A stretch of 64,000 nucleotides of DNA from Curvibacter sp. (GTDB lineage Bacteria; Pseudomonadota; Gammaproteobacteria; Burkholderiales; Burkholderiaceae_C): contig JADCGR010000019.1 of assembly GCA_020248905.1 (NCBI GenBank), positions 1-64,000 of the forward strand, in the 5' to 3' direction. Below the pieces are notes generated by a model. The model did not search any database, was not told where the DNA came from, and saw nothing but the letters and a program-made list of their open reading frames with translations. Below are positions 26,882 to 36,437 of this stretch, in pieces; position 1 is the stretch's first letter; each line of letters starts with the position of its first letter. Both the position numbers and the translations under genes were made by a program.

Positions 26882-28756
26882 ATGTCCTATCTCGTGCTTG
26901 CCCGCAAATACCGTCCCCGGAGCTTTGCCGAGATGGTCGGGCAGGAGCATGTGGTGCGAGCGCTGGGCAATGCGCTGCAGACGCAGCGCCTGCACCACGC
27001 CTACCTTTTCACCGGCACCCGGGGGGTGGGAAAGACGACGGTTTCGCGCATCCTCGCCAAGTCGCTTAATTGCGTGGGCGCCGACGGGCAGGGCGACATC
27101 ACTGGTCAGCCCTGTGGCGTCTGCCAGGCCTGCACCGACATCGACGCTGGACGCTTTATCGACTACACCGAGCTCGACGCCGCCTCCAACCGCGGTGTGG
27201 ACGAAATCCAGGCGCTGCTGGAGCAGGCGGTGTACAAGCCGGTGCAGGGGCGCTTCAAGGTCTTCATGATCGACGAAGTCCATATGCTCTCGAACACGGC
27301 CTTCAACGCCATGCTCAAGACGCTGGAGGAGCCGCCCGAGTACCTCAAGTTCGTGCTGGCCACAACCGATCCGCAGAAGGTACCGGTCACCGTGCTCTCG
27401 CGCTGCCTACAGTTCAACCTGCGGCCGATGGCACCCGAGACGGTGCTGGAGCACCTGGGCCGCGTGCTGGGCGCCGAGCAGGTGCCGGCTGAGCCGGGCG
27501 CGCTGCGCCTGCTCGCGCGGGCGGCGCGCGGTTCCATGCGCGATGCGCTCTCGCTGACCGATCAGGCCATCGCCTTCGGCTCCGGGCAGCTGGAAGAGGC
27601 CGCCGTGCGCCAGATGCTGGGCAGCGCCGACCGCACGCATGTCTACACCCTCATCGATGCCCTGGCGCGCGCGGATGGCAAGACCGTGGTGGAAACTTCC
27701 GAGGCGCTTCGGCTGCAGGGCCAGAGCGCGGCCTCAACGCTCGAGGAGATGACGGTGGTTTTGCAGCGCATGGCGGTGCTGCAGGCCGTACCCGGCAGCG
27801 CCGATGCTTCGGACCCCGAAGCCGCCGAGACTGCGCGCCTGGCCGCACTGCTGCCGGCTGACGAGACTCAACTGCTCTACAGCCTGTGCCTGCACGGCCG
27901 GGGTGAGCTGGGCCTCGCACCCGACGATTATGCGGCGCTGACCATGGTGCTGCTGCGGCTGCTGGCCTTCAAGCCGGGCGTGTTTGCCGGTTCGGCTGAA
28001 AAAAAAACACTGAAATTACCTGAGGTCGCGCCTCGGCCCCAGCCCGTGATGGCTCCTGCCGGCGCTCGCCCGGAGCATGTCGAGGGGCTTCGAAGGGCTC
28101 AGCCCCAACGGAGTGCGCCCGTCCCGCCCGCAGCCGCTCACCCCATTGCTGCAACGGCTGCCCGTCCCGCAGGCTTCACGCCGCCGGGCCAGGTGCTGTC
28201 CGTGGTCGACGAGGAACATCCGGTGCAGCCCGCGCGCCCCGCGACCGCCATGCCCGCCGCCCAGGTCGTGGCTGTGCCCGTGCGCGTGGCCGCTGAATCG
28301 CGCGCTGATGCGCCGGCCCCGGGCGCAGCACGCGGCGCTCCTCTGGTGCCTACCGAGGAGGGCGGCTACTGGCACGAGGTGGTGCGCGGCCTCATCGCCA
28401 GCGAGGCCGTGTCGGCGCTGGTGCGCGAGCTCGCCTTGCAGTCGCAGCTGGTGGCGCGTGATGCAGACCAGTGGCTGCTGCGCGTCGAGCGCGAGTCGCT
28501 CAATTCCACCTCCAGCCGCGAGCGGCTGCAGGCCGCCCTGCAGGCTGCAGGCCACGGTGTGACGCTGGCGGTGGAGATCGGCCGCGTGAGCGACAGCCCG
28601 GCGCGCCGGATGGCGGCCATCGCCGAGGAGAGGCAGCTCGCAGCGGAGAAGCTCATCCACGAGGACCCCTTCGTGCAGGCGATGATGCGCGAGTTCGGCG
28701 CAAAAATCGTACCCGGCAGCATCAAGCCCATCGAACCGACCCACCAACCGAAGTAA
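26882..28756 (+). CDS. dnaX: DNA polymerase III subunits tau and gamma
   Basis: A 624-aa clamp loader subunit. Walker A is G-T-R-G-V-G-K-T-T, the zinc-binding Cys set starts at L-N-C-V and continues C-G-V-C-Q-A-C, Walker B is [10 protein letters not shown] and the SRC motif is L-S-R-C-L. Domains I-III fill residues 1 to about 365; a Pro/Ala-rich linker (about 377-500) leads to the tau-specific C-terminal domain, which binds DnaB and the polymerase. A run of nine A at codons 373-376 can give a gamma-length product (see separate entry). TAGAAT eight bases before the ATG suggests a leaderless or very short leader. Part of the linker is encoded by a palindromic repeat. Confidence 0.96.
   Translation: MSYLVLARKYRPRSFAEMVGQEHVVRALGNALQTQRLHHAYLFTGTRGVGKTTVSRILAKSLNCVGADGQGDITGQPCGVCQACTDIDAGRFIDYTELDAASNRGVDEIQALLEQAVYKPVQGRFKVFMIDEVHMLSNTAFNAMLKTLEEPPEYLKFVLATTDPQKVPVTVLSRCLQFNLRPMAPETVLEHLGRVLGAEQVPAEPGALRLLARAARGSMRDALSLTDQAIAFGSGQLEEAAVRQMLGSADRTHVYTLIDALARADGKTVVETSEALRLQGQSAASTLEEMTVVLQRMAVLQAVPGSADASDPEAAETARLAALLPADETQLLYSLCLHGRGELGLAPDDYAALTMVLLRLLAFKPGVFAGSAEKKTLKLPEVAPRPQPVMAPAGARPEHVEGLRRAQPQRSAPVPPAAAHPIAATAARPAGFTPPGQVLSVVDEEHPVQPARPATAMPAAQVVAVPVRVAAESRADAPAPGAARGAPLVPTEEGGYWHEVVRGLIASEAVSALVRELALQSQLVARDADQWLLRVERESLNSTSSRERLQAALQAAGHGVTLAVEIGRVSDSPARRMAAIAEERQLAAEKLIHEDPFVQAMMREFGAKIVPGSIKPIEPTHQPK
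27999..28007 (+). promoter_or_regulatory. dnaX: A9 slippage site in dnaX
   Basis: Nine A in a GC-rich gene, read GAA AAA AAA ACA. A -1 shift continues AAC ACT GAA ATT ACC and stops at TGA 28021-28023 (380 aa). A +1 shift reads CAC and stops at TGA 28011-28013 (376 aa). Both would end where domain III ends, as gamma does. E. coli makes gamma by ribosomal frameshifting; Thermus thermophilus by transcriptional slippage at an A run. Use in this organism is inferred. Confidence 0.65.
28071..28115. repeat. REP-like palindromic repeat within the dnaX coding region
   Basis: The unit runs from CGGAGCATGTCGAGGGGCTT to AGCCCCAACGG, a close variant of the Comamonadaceae TCGACAGGCTCAGCCCGAACG palindrome. 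It is in frame and encodes [14 protein letters not shown] in the tau linker. A related pair lies at 5559-5608. Confidence 0.6.
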
Positions 28757-28764
28757 GGAAGCCC

Positions 28765-29097
28765 ATGTTCAACAAAGGACAACTCGCCGGCCTGATGAAG
28801 CAGGCCCAGGCCATGCAGGACAACCTCAAGAAGGCCCAGGAAGAACTGGCTTTCATCGAGGTCACCGGTGAATCCGGTGCCGGCCTGGTCAAGGTGGTGA
28901 TGACCTGCAAGCACGACGTCAAGCGCGTTACCATCGATCCGAGCCTGCTGGCCGAAGACAAGGACATGCTGGAGGATCTGGTCGCTGCGGCTGTCAACGC
29001 TGCGGTGCGCAAGGCTGAAGAGACCAGCCAGGAGAAGATGGGCAAGCTTACTGCTGGCATGCCCGGATTGCCTGGTGGAATGAGGTTCCCTTTCTGA
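28765..29097 (+). CDS. ybaB: YbaB/EbfC nucleoid-associated protein
   Basis: A 110-aa dimeric DNA-binding protein. It starts [15 protein letters not shown], has the central strand [12 protein letters not shown] and D-P-S-L-L, and ends with a glycine/methionine-rich tail [16 protein letters not shown] stands before the ATG. It sits between dnaX and recR, the usual dnaX-ybaB-recR order, and probably shares their transcript. Confidence 0.95.
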   Translation: MFNKGQLAGLMKQAQAMQDNLKKAQEELAFIEVTGESGAGLVKVVMTCKHDVKRVTIDPSLLAEDKDMLEDLVAAAVNAAVRKAEETSQEKMGKLTAGMPGLPGGMRFPF

Positions 29098-29236
29098 GGG
29101 CCACTGCGCGAGCGTGGGGCGTCGTTGCGGGGCCCGTGGGGAAATCCTCACGGACCTCAAGTCCATTGCGATTTCCCGCCACCCGCGCCTCGCCTGAGGC
29201 CCGCTCGCTACGCATCGAAGGATTGTTGGTACATCC

Positions 29237-29827
29237 ATGTCCGACGCCCACTCCCTTGACGCGCTGATCCAGGCGCTGCGCCGCCTGCCGGGCGTGGGCG
29301 TGAAGTCTGCGGGGCGCATGGCTTTCCATCTGCTGCAGCACGACCGCGAGGGCGCGCAGTTGCTGGCGCGCGCCCTGCAGCAGGCGGCGATCCAGGTGCG
29401 TCACTGCACACGCTGCCACACCTTCAGCGAGGCGGAGGTCTGCGCCACTTGCCAGGACCCGGGCCGCGACGCCAGCAAACTGTGCGTGGTGGAAACGCCC
29501 GCCGACCAACTGGCCCTGGAGCGCACCGGCGCCTACAAGGGCCTGTACTACGTGCTCATGGGTCGGCTCAGCCCGCTAGACGGCATCGGGCCGCTTGACA
29601 TCGGTCTCAAGAGTCTCTTTGATCGCACGATTGATGGCTCCGTGCGCGAGGTGATCCTGGCCACCAACTTCACGGCCGAGGGCGAAGCCACAGCCCACGT
29701 CATCGCCGAGGGGCTCAAGGCGCGTGGCGTCGCCTACACGCGCCTGGCGCGAGGCGTGCCCATAGGCAGCGAGCTGGAGTACGTGGACCTGGGCACGATC
29801 GCGCACGCGCTGGTGGACCGGCGCTAA
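29237..29827 (+). CDS. recR: Recombination mediator protein RecR
   Basis: A 196-aa protein that helps RecA load on single-stranded gaps with RecF and RecO. The helix-hairpin-helix is [10 protein letters not shown], the zinc finger is C-x2-C-x8-C-x2-C (C-T-R-C to C-A-T-C), and the Toprim part begins L-C-V-V-E-T-P-A-D and includes [11 protein letters not shown]. The length is normal. Confidence 0.97.
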   Translation: MSDAHSLDALIQALRRLPGVGVKSAGRMAFHLLQHDREGAQLLARALQQAAIQVRHCTRCHTFSEAEVCATCQDPGRDASKLCVVETPADQLALERTGAYKGLYYVLMGRLSPLDGIGPLDIGLKSLFDRTIDGSVREVILATNFTAEGEATAHVIAEGLKARGVAYTRLARGVPIGSELEYVDLGTIAHALVDRR

Positions 29828-29916
29828 GGCTTTTCGCCTGCAACGACAAGAAACTTCGGGACCCGCCGCTGGGCCATAATTCGCAGCATCCAGAACGACC
29901 CTTGCCCGTACTGACC

Positions 29917-30330
29917 ATGACTTTTGCACGCTTCACCCTGGCCCACTGGTGCGTCCTGATCGCAGCGCTGCTGCCCATTTTCTGCGCGGGTATCGCCAAG
30001 TCGGGCATGATGGGCAAGTCGCGCAAAGAGGGCGGTTATGACAACCACGATCCGCGCGCCTGGCTGGCGCGCCAGGCAGACTGGCGCGCACGCGCCAACG
30101 CTGCCCAGCAGAACAGCTTTGAGGCGCTGCCCTTTTTCATCGGGGCGGTCATCATTGCCCACCAGCTGGGCGCCCACCAGCTGCGGCTCGACATGCTGGC
30201 CTTTCTGTTCGTTTTCCTGCGCGTGATCTACATCATGGCTTACGTGGCAGACATGGCCAGGGCGCGTTCCGTGCTCTGGATTCTCGCCTTCGCCGCGAAT
30301 ATTGCCATCCTGTTCATCGGCTACCACTAG
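29917..30330 (+). CDS. MAPEG-family membrane protein
   Basis: A 137-aa protein with four hydrophobic segments (about 7-27, 66-82, 85-105, 113-132). It has the loop motif A-R-A-N-A-A-Q-Q-N-S-F-E-A-L-P-F-F typical of bacterial MAPEG proteins, which relate to glutathione S-transferases and eicosanoid enzymes. ATG 29917 is preferred over an upstream TTG at 29902. A CATAAT lies about 40 bases upstream as a possible -10. Activity is unproven. Confidence 0.85.
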   Translation: MTFARFTLAHWCVLIAALLPIFCAGIAKSGMMGKSRKEGGYDNHDPRAWLARQADWRARANAAQQNSFEALPFFIGAVIIAHQLGAHQLRLDMLAFLFVFLRVIYIMAYVADMARARSVLWILAFAANIAILFIGYH

Positions 30331-30490
30331 CCACCGGACGCCACCAGGCAGCCTCGGGCCGTGCTGGCCTGACGGCGGCCTGAACTTGCCGAGGCGCTAC
30401 GGGGAAACCCGCTCCGGATGTTTACGGATACAAGGGGTGGGCGACGCGCATTAAGCTCACAGGCCTGAGATTTTTTCCGGAGATCCTTGT

Positions 30491-31537
30491 ATGGCCCCAG
30501 TGCGCATCAATCGTCGCGTCTTCACCATCGGCACCGCCATGGGTGCGGCCGCGCTGGGGGTGCCCGCGCTGGCGGCCGATCCCAAGCTTGAAAAGAGCAA
30601 GGTCGCGATTGCCGTGGGCGGCAAGGCTTCTTTCTACTATCTGCCTCTGACCATCGCCGAGCAACTGGGCTATTTCAAGGCCGAGGGTCTGGAGGTAGAG
30701 ATCAGCGATTTTGCCGGTGGAGCGCGCGCATTGCAGGCCGTGGTGGGTGGCTCGGCCGATGTCGTGAGCGGCGCGTATGAGCACACCATCAACCTGCAGA
30801 ACAAGGGCCAGATGTTCCAGGCCTTCGTGCTGCAGGGCCGTGCGCCGCAGATTGCCCTGGGCGTGTCGGCCAAAACCATGGCGAACTACAAGACGGTGGC
30901 CGATCTCAAGGGCAAGAAGATCGGCGTCACGGCGCCGGGCTCCTCCACCAACATGATGGCCAACCTCGTGCTCTCGCGCGCAGGGCTCAAGGCTGGGGAT
31001 GTAAGCTTCATCGGCGTAGGCACCTCCGCTGGCGCGCTGACGGCGCTGCGCACCGGCCAGGTCGATGCAATGTGCAATATCGATCCGGTCATGACCATGC
31101 TTGAGCAGAAGGGCGATGTGCGCATCGTCTTCGATACCCGTACGCTCAAGGGTACACGGGAGGTGTTCGGCGGCTCCATGCCGGCCGGTTGCCTCTATTC
31201 GCCGCAGGAGTTCATCCAGAAGAACCCGGCCACGACCCAGGCGCTCACGAATGCCATCGTGCATGCCCTCAAGTGGCTGCAGACGGCTGGGCCGAGCGAC
31301 ATCATCAAGACCGTGCCGGAGTCCTATCTGCTCGGCGACCGGGGACTGTACCTAGCGTCCTTCGAGAAGGTGCGCGAGGCGCTGGCGCTCGACGGCCTCT
31401 TTCCCGAGGACGGCGGCCGGACCGCCCTGCGTGCGCTGGCCAGCTTCGACACGACTCTCAAGGCCGACAAGATCGACCTGGGCAAGACCTGGACCAACCA
31501 GTTCGCCGCGCGCTCCAAGGCGCGTTTCAAGGCCTGA
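30491..31537 (+). CDS. NitT/TauT-type ABC transporter substrate-binding protein
   Basis: A 348-aa exported protein of the SsuA/ThiY/NMT1 type. The signal has N-R-R-V-F near residue 7, Tat-like, and ends A-L-A-A-D. The binding fold shows F-Y-Y-L-P-L-T-I-A, L-G-Y-F-K-A-E-G-L, G-G-A-R-A-L-Q-A, and A-P-G-S-S-T-N in the hinge region. It starts a three-gene operon with an ATPase and one permease. Ligands in this class include sulfonates, taurine, nitrate, thiamine precursors and aromatics; this one cannot be told from sequence. Confidence 0.88.
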   Translation: MAPVRINRRVFTIGTAMGAAALGVPALAADPKLEKSKVAIAVGGKASFYYLPLTIAEQLGYFKAEGLEVEISDFAGGARALQAVVGGSADVVSGAYEHTINLQNKGQMFQAFVLQGRAPQIALGVSAKTMANYKTVADLKGKKIGVTAPGSSTNMMANLVLSRAGLKAGDVSFIGVGTSAGALTALRTGQVDAMCNIDPVMTMLEQKGDVRIVFDTRTLKGTREVFGGSMPAGCLYSPQEFIQKNPATTQALTNAIVHALKWLQTAGPSDIIKTVPESYLLGDRGLYLASFEKVREALALDGLFPEDGGRTALRALASFDTTLKADKIDLGKTWTNQFAARSKARFKA

Positions 31538-31547
31538 GCCGCAGCGC

Positions 31548-32372
31548 GTGTCCGACCTGTCCAGCTCCCCCGCACTCGAGCTGCTTGGCATCACCTGTGC
31601 ATTTGCCGCCAGCGACGGCGGCCCGCCTTACACCGCAGTTGCCGAGACCACGCTGCATGTGGCGGCCGGCGAGTTTGTCTCCGTCGTCGGGCCCACGGGC
31701 TGCGGCAAGTCCACCCTGCTCAATGTGGGCGCTGGCCTGCTGGTACCCAGTGCGGGCCAGGTGCGGGTCTTTGGCGAACCCCTGCACGGCCTGAACCGGC
31801 GCGCGGGTTACATGTTCCAGGCCGAGGCCCTGCTGCCCTGGCGCAGCGCGCTGGACAACGTGCTGCTTGGTCTGCAGTACCGTGGCGTGCCCGAGGCGCA
31901 GGCGCGGTCCCAGGCCGAGGACTGGCTTGCGCGGGTGGGGCTGTCCGGCTTTGGCGATCGTTATCCGCATCAGCTCTCGGGCGGCATGCGCAAGCGCACG
32001 GCACTGGCCCAGACCCTGGCTCTGGACCCGGACATCATCCTCATGGACGAACCCTTCAGCGCGCTGGACGTGCAGACGCGGCAGCTGATGGAGAACGAGG
32101 TCCTTGAGCTTTGGAGCGCCAGGAAGAAGGCGGTGCTTTTCATCACGCATGACCTGGACGAGGCCATCGCGATGAGTGACCGGGTGGTGGTGCTCTCGGC
32201 CGGCCCTGCCACGCGGCCCATCGGCGAGTTCCTTATTGACCTGCCGCGTCCGCGCAATGTTGCCGAGGTGCGCCATCATCCGCGCTTCATGGAGTTGCAC
32301 ACCCGCATCTGGGATGTGCTGCGCGAGGAGGTGCTCAAGGGCTACCAGCAGCAGCTGAGGAAGGCGGCATGA
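31548..32372 (+). CDS. ABC transporter ATP-binding protein (NitT/TauT type)
   Basis: A 274-aa ATPase. Walker A is G-P-T-G-C-G-K-S-T, the signature L-S-G-G-M-R-K-R is the NitT/TauT form, Walker B is I-I-L-M-D-E-P-F-S-A-L-D, and the H-loop is F-I-T-H-D-L-D-E-A. GTG 31548, 10 bases after the binding-protein stop, gives a natural N-terminus; upstream in-frame codons overlap that gene. It energises the permease at 32431. Confidence 0.93.
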   Translation: MSDLSSSPALELLGITCAFAASDGGPPYTAVAETTLHVAAGEFVSVVGPTGCGKSTLLNVGAGLLVPSAGQVRVFGEPLHGLNRRAGYMFQAEALLPWRSALDNVLLGLQYRGVPEAQARSQAEDWLARVGLSGFGDRYPHQLSGGMRKRTALAQTLALDPDIILMDEPFSALDVQTRQLMENEVLELWSARKKAVLFITHDLDEAIAMSDRVVVLSAGPATRPIGEFLIDLPRPRNVAEVRHHPRFMELHTRIWDVLREEVLKGYQQQLRKAA

Positions 32373-32430
32373 GTCCCGCACGGCCGCCCGCACGGGCTCG
32401 CACCCCAGCGTGCAAGACGAAGGTGTTTCG

Positions 32431-33276
32431 ATGAGTCTCTGGCAGGTCCTCAGGCCGCGCACGGGCAACCTGCGCTGGTGGCAGCTTGGCGTGCTGCTGG
32501 CTTTTCTGGGGCTTTGGCAACTTGCCTCGCGCGATACCCGGCTGGCCTTCTTCCTCGGTGATCCGGTGCAGGTGGCCGGACGCATCTGGTCATGGTTTCT
32601 GCCCTGGGCCCTGCCGGGCAACGCGCTGTTTCCCGAGGGTCTGAACGGCAATGCCGACATCTACCGACATCTCGGGACAACCCTGCTGGAGACCTTCCTC
32701 GCCTTTGGCATCGGCACCGTACTGGGGCTGGTCTGCGGCTTGTGGCTGGCGCTCTCGCCACTTGCCAGCGCCATCCTCGATCCCTACATCAAGGCGGCCA
32801 ATGCGATGCCACGCGTGATCCTCGCGCCCATCTTCGCCATGTGGTTCGGCCTAGGCATCTGGAGCAAGGTGGCACTGGCAGTGACGCTGGTGTTCTTCAT
32901 CGTGTTCTTCAACGTCTACCAGGGTGTGCGCGAGGTCAGTCCCGTGGTGCTGGCCAATGCCCGCATGCTGGGCGCCAACCAGCGCCAGCTGCTGCGCACC
33001 GTCTACCTGCCCAGCGCCACCGCCTGGGTGTTCTCCAGCCTGCACACTTCGGTGGGGCTGGCCTTTGTGGGCGCGGTGGTGGGCGAGTACCTGGGATCGG
33101 CGCGAGGCGTGGGCTATCTCATCCTGCAGGCCGAGGGCACCTTCGACGTCAACACGGTGTTTGCCGGCATCGTGGTGCTGACGGCCTTCGCGTTGCTGCT
33201 TGATGGCCTGGTCGGCCGGGTCGAGCGGCGGCTGATGAAGTGGCAGCCGCGCGCGGGCGAGACGCAGAAGCTCTAG
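32431..33276 (+). CDS. ABC transporter permease (NitT/TauT type)
   Basis: A 281-aa inner-membrane permease with about six helices. The cytoplasmic coupling region includes A-R-M-L-G-A-N-Q-R-Q-L-L and the N-terminal helix is L-G-V-L-L-A-F-L-G-L-W. AAGG lies seven bases before ATG 32431; a GTG at 32410 is possible. A single permease gene implies a homodimer. Its TAG (33274-33276) shares the palindrome CTAG with the stop of the opposite-strand mltD. Confidence 0.93.
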   Translation: MSLWQVLRPRTGNLRWWQLGVLLAFLGLWQLASRDTRLAFFLGDPVQVAGRIWSWFLPWALPGNALFPEGLNGNADIYRHLGTTLLETFLAFGIGTVLGLVCGLWLALSPLASAILDPYIKAANAMPRVILAPIFAMWFGLGIWSKVALAVTLVFFIVFFNVYQGVREVSPVVLANARMLGANQRQLLRTVYLPSATAWVFSSLHTSVGLAFVGAVVGEYLGSARGVGYLILQAEGTFDVNTVFAGIVVLTAFALLLDGLVGRVERRLMKWQPRAGETQKL

Positions 33277-34817
33277 CGCTGGGACACCCGGGCGGCCGGT
33301 GCGGCCTCGGCCTTGGGACGTACAGGCGTCCCAAGCTTGGACGTCACGGGCAGCCAGCGCTGGATCACGATGTTTTGGCCCGGCTTGAAGGACGCACCTG
33401 CTCCTACGCTGTTCCATTCGGCCACCTTGGCTGCCGGCAGGCCGTAGCGCCGCGCGATGGTGTTTACCGTATCCTTCTTGCCGGCCTTGAGCACGATGCG
33501 GCGCAACTCGGTCTCGGGGACGAGCGAGAGCTGGCCGTTGTCGGCCACGCGCTCCGTAACATCGCGCTCCTGGCTCGCGGGCCGAGGCACCAGGAGCGTG
33601 GAGCCGGCGCGGATGACCATGTGGCTGGGGATGTTGTTGGCCAGCCGGAGGTCACTCTCACTGATCTTGAGGCGCTTGGCCGCATCGCCGGTCTTCATCG
33701 TCGAGGGCGCGATCCACACGGTCCAGCTCGAGAGCCGGTCCCCTGCATAGGCATCGAGGTTGCGCTGGAAGATCTCGGCGTTGTCCCAGGGTAGCAGGAT
33801 CTGAGGCGTGCCGGCGGCCAGGATCACGGGACGGTGCAGCGAGGGGTTGAGCGCCTTGAAGTCCTCCAGCCTCACCTCGGCCAGTCGGGCGGCGAGGGCA
33901 ACGTCGATGTCGCGCGTGATGGCGACGCTGTCAAAGAAGGGATGGTTGTCGATCAGCGGCAGGCGCACGCCAAAGCGGCCGGGCTCGGCCACGATGTTCT
34001 TCATGGCTTGCAGCTTGGGGATGTAGTAGCGCGTTTCCATGGGCATGTTCAGGTCGAGGTAGCCCGTGCCCTTGTTGAGACGTTTGTTCTTCGCAATCGC
34101 GCGCCCCACGCTGCCCTCGCCCCAGTTGTAGGACGCCAGCGCGAGGTGCCAGTCACCGAACATGCCGTAGAGCTTTTCAAGGTAGTCCAGCGCGGCCCGC
34201 GTGGAAGCCATCACGTCGCGCCGGTCGTCACGGAAGGCGTTCTGCTTAAGCTGGTAGACCTTGCCCGTGCTGGGGATGAACTGCCAGATACCGGCGGCGC
34301 GCGCGTGGGAGTAGGCCTGGGGGTTGTAGGCGCTCTCGATGAAGGGCAGCAGGGCCAGCTCAGTGGGCAGACCCCGGCGCTCGATCTCCTCAACGATGTG
34401 GAAGAGGTACTTGCGCGAACGCTCGGCCATGTTCTCCAGGTCTTGCGGCCGCGCAGCGTACCACTTCTCGCGCCCGGGGACGAGGTCGCTGGCAAGGTCG
34501 GGCATGGCGAAGCCGCGCCGAATGCGGTCCCAGAGATCGGCCGGCGGGGTCAGGGGCGTGACGTTGCGCGGGGTGAGCAGATTGTCTGGCCCTGGTGCGG
34601 CAATGGGGCTGATCGCGCCGGCAGGGTAGACAGGTTCGTGGCGAGATAGCCCCGACGATGGCGCTGAGGGGGCGGGCGCGGCCTCGCGACTGATGACGAC
34701 CACCGCGTCTGGCGACGGTGTGGCGCCCTGCATGCCGGAGGACGGTGCGCTGGCGCAGCCGGCGAGCAGCAGGGCCACCAGGATCGCCGCGCGAGAGATC
34801 ACGGGGATAGAGGTCAT
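33273..34817 (-). CDS. mltD: Membrane-bound lytic transglycosylase D-like, with LysM repeats
   Basis: A 514-aa lipoprotein (lipobox L-L-A-G-C near residue 21) that cleaves murein glycan strands. The SLT domain has catalytic Glu in [10 protein letters not shown], then [12 protein letters not shown] and A-S-Y-N-W-G-E-G. Two LysM-type peptidoglycan-binding segments follow in the C-terminal third, one around [10 protein letters not shown] and one around [13 protein letters not shown] 34817 overlaps the gloB stop (ATGA). Confidence 0.92.
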   Translation of the reverse strand: MTSIPVISRAAILVALLLAGCASAPSSGMQGATPSPDAVVVISREAAPAPSAPSSGLSRHEPVYPAGAISPIAAPGPDNLLTPRNVTPLTPPADLWDRIRRGFAMPDLASDLVPGREKWYAARPQDLENMAERSRKYLFHIVEEIERRGLPTELALLPFIESAYNPQAYSHARAAGIWQFIPSTGKVYQLKQNAFRDDRRDVMASTRAALDYLEKLYGMFGDWHLALASYNWGEGSVGRAIAKNKRLNKGTGYLDLNMPMETRYYIPKLQAMKNIVAEPGRFGVRLPLIDNHPFFDSVAITRDIDVALAARLAEVRLEDFKALNPSLHRPVILAAGTPQILLPWDNAEIFQRNLDAYAGDRLSSWTVWIAPSTMKTGDAAKRLKISESDLRLANNIPSHMVIRAGSTLLVPRPASQERDVTERVADNGQLSLVPETELRRIVLKAGKKDTVNTIARRYGLPAAKVAEWNSVGAGASFKPGQNIVIQRWLPVTSKLGTPVRPKAEAAPAARVSQR

Positions 34818-35653
34818 CGGAACTCGTTCTTCCAGGTGCGCAGGGCGGCAAAGACGGCGACCTCCTCCGTCGCGCCGGCGCGGGCACGCATGGCCTCCCG
34901 TACGCCAGGCAGCCGTGAGCGCAGAAAAGGGTTGATCTCGCGCTCGATGGCGAGCGTCGAGGGCAGGGTGGGTTGCTGGCGTGCGCGCAGCTGCACACAG
35001 TGCTCGGCGTAGCGCTGCAGGGCCGCATTGCCCGGCTCGACCGCACATGCAAAGCGCAGATTGCTCAAGGTGTATTCATGGGCGCAGCACACCCGCGTCG
35101 ATGCAGGCAGTGCAGCCAAAGTGTCGAGCGAGGCCAGCATCTGCGCGGGCGTGCCTTCAAAGATGCGCCCGCAGCCACCGGAGAACAGGGTATCGCCGCA
35201 GAACAGCAGGGGCGCGCTGGGCGCATGCGCGCCAGCCGGCGCCGGGCTGCCCCAGGCCGGCTCAGCGCACTTGGGGGCGTGCGACGCAGTCCCCCGAGGG
35301 TCGCAAAACCAGGCGATGTGGCCTGCCGTATGCCCAGGCACGTCGATGACCTCGAACCGCAGCCCGAGCAGCGTGCGGGTGTCACCGCCGACCACCCGCT
35401 CCAGTGGCTCGGGCATCTCCTCGCCGGCCGGACCGTAAACGGCAGCGCCGGTGGCTTCGCGCAGCATGGCCACACCACCAATGTGGTCGGCGTGGTGGTG
35501 GGTGACTAGAATCGCCCGCAACTGCAGGCCCAGGGCCTGCAGGGCCTGCAGCACCGGTTGTGCATCACCGGGGTCGACGACGATAGCCTGGTGCCCGTCA
35601 TGCAGCAGCCAGATGTAGTTGTCGTCGAAGGCGGGCAGTGGAAGCAGGGTCAT
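34814..35653 (-). CDS. gloB: Hydroxyacylglutathione hydrolase (glyoxalase II)
   Basis: A 279-aa metallo-beta-lactamase-fold enzyme that turns S-lactoylglutathione into lactate and glutathione, the second step of methylglyoxal detoxification. The metal motif is T-H-H-H-A-D-H, followed by [18 protein letters not shown] and C-C-A-H-E-Y-T. Between H-I-A-W-F and L-L-F-C-G-D there are about 30 residues, where E. coli GloB has only a few; that insert is palindrome-rich in DNA. The ATG overlaps that of the divergent methyltransferase. A TATAAT ten bases upstream (35663-35668) suggests a leaderless message. Confidence 0.95.
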   Translation of the reverse strand: MTLLPLPAFDDNYIWLLHDGHQAIVVDPGDAQPVLQALQALGLQLRAILVTHHHADHIGGVAMLREATGAAVYGPAGEEMPEPLERVVGGDTRTLLGLRFEVIDVPGHTAGHIAWFCDPRGTASHAPKCAEPAWGSPAPAGAHAPSAPLLFCGDTLFSGGCGRIFEGTPAQMLASLDTLAALPASTRVCCAHEYTLSNLRFACAVEPGNAALQRYAEHCVQLRARQQPTLPSTLAIEREINPFLRSRLPGVREAMRARAGATEEVAVFAALRTWKNEFR

Positions 35654-36437
35654 GAATGAGGGAATTATAGGTTTGCACGACTGGTTCGAGACCCCTGCCG
35701 GGGCCTATCTGCTGGCTTGGGAGCAGCAGCAGTTCGACCGGGCCGTGGCCGACCTGTTTGGCTACCACGCCCTGCAGCTAGGCTTGCCGGCGCTGGATGC
35801 GCTGGCTGCCAACCGCATGCCGCATCGCTGGCTGGCCACGGCGGCGGGCGTGAGCGCCGATGGCGCGGCGCTGCGGCTTGACTACGCGGCGCTGCCCTTT
35901 GCCGAGGCGAGCCTGGATCTCGTCGTGCTGCCGCATGCCCTAGACAGTCACCGGGACCCGCACGCCGTACTGCGCGAGGTCGCTCGCGTGCTGGTACCAG
36001 GTGGACGGGTCGTGATCAGCGGCTTCAACCCGCTGAGCCTGTGGGGCATACGCCAGCGCCGCGAGAGGCTGTACCGGCGTTTCAATGTGGGCCGTGCCCT
36101 GCTGCCGCCCGCGCTGGCCTTCATCAACGAATGGCGACAGCGGGACTGGCTGCGCCTGCTGGATTTCGAGGTGGAAGTCGTGCGCCACGGTGCCTATCGC
36201 CCCCTGATGGGCAGCGAGGCCTGGCTGCGGCGCTGGCGCTGGATGGATGGCGCGGGCGCGCGCTGGTGGCCTTTTCTGGGCGCAGTCTGCTTCATGGTGG
36301 CGGTCAAGCGCGTGCATGGCGTGCGCCTTCTGGAACCTGCCTGGCGGCGTGCCGGCAGCAAGTCGGCGGCAACGGTTCCACTCGTGCGCCGCCAGCGCGA
36401 GCCACATGGCAAGCCGAACAAGGGAAGCGCCGAATGA
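35652..36437 (+). CDS. Class I SAM-dependent methyltransferase
   Basis: A 261-aa protein of the Methyltransf_11 type, common beside gloB and rnhA in Burkholderiales. It shows [15 protein letters not shown] (motif II region), [16 protein letters not shown] (motif III region) and a C-terminal membrane-like strand. The usual glycine-rich motif I is weak. ATG 35652 overlaps the gloB ATG within CATG; TTG 35673, with GAGGG ahead of it, is an alternative. It overlaps rnhA by four bases. The substrate is unknown. Confidence 0.8.
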   Translation: MNEGIIGLHDWFETPAGAYLLAWEQQQFDRAVADLFGYHALQLGLPALDALAANRMPHRWLATAAGVSADGAALRLDYAALPFAEASLDLVVLPHALDSHRDPHAVLREVARVLVPGGRVVISGFNPLSLWGIRQRRERLYRRFNVGRALLPPALAFINEWRQRDWLRLLDFEVEVVRHGAYRPLMGSEAWLRRWRWMDGAGARWWPFLGAVCFMVAVKRVHGVRLLEPAWRRAGSKSAATVPLVRRQREPHGKPNKGSAE

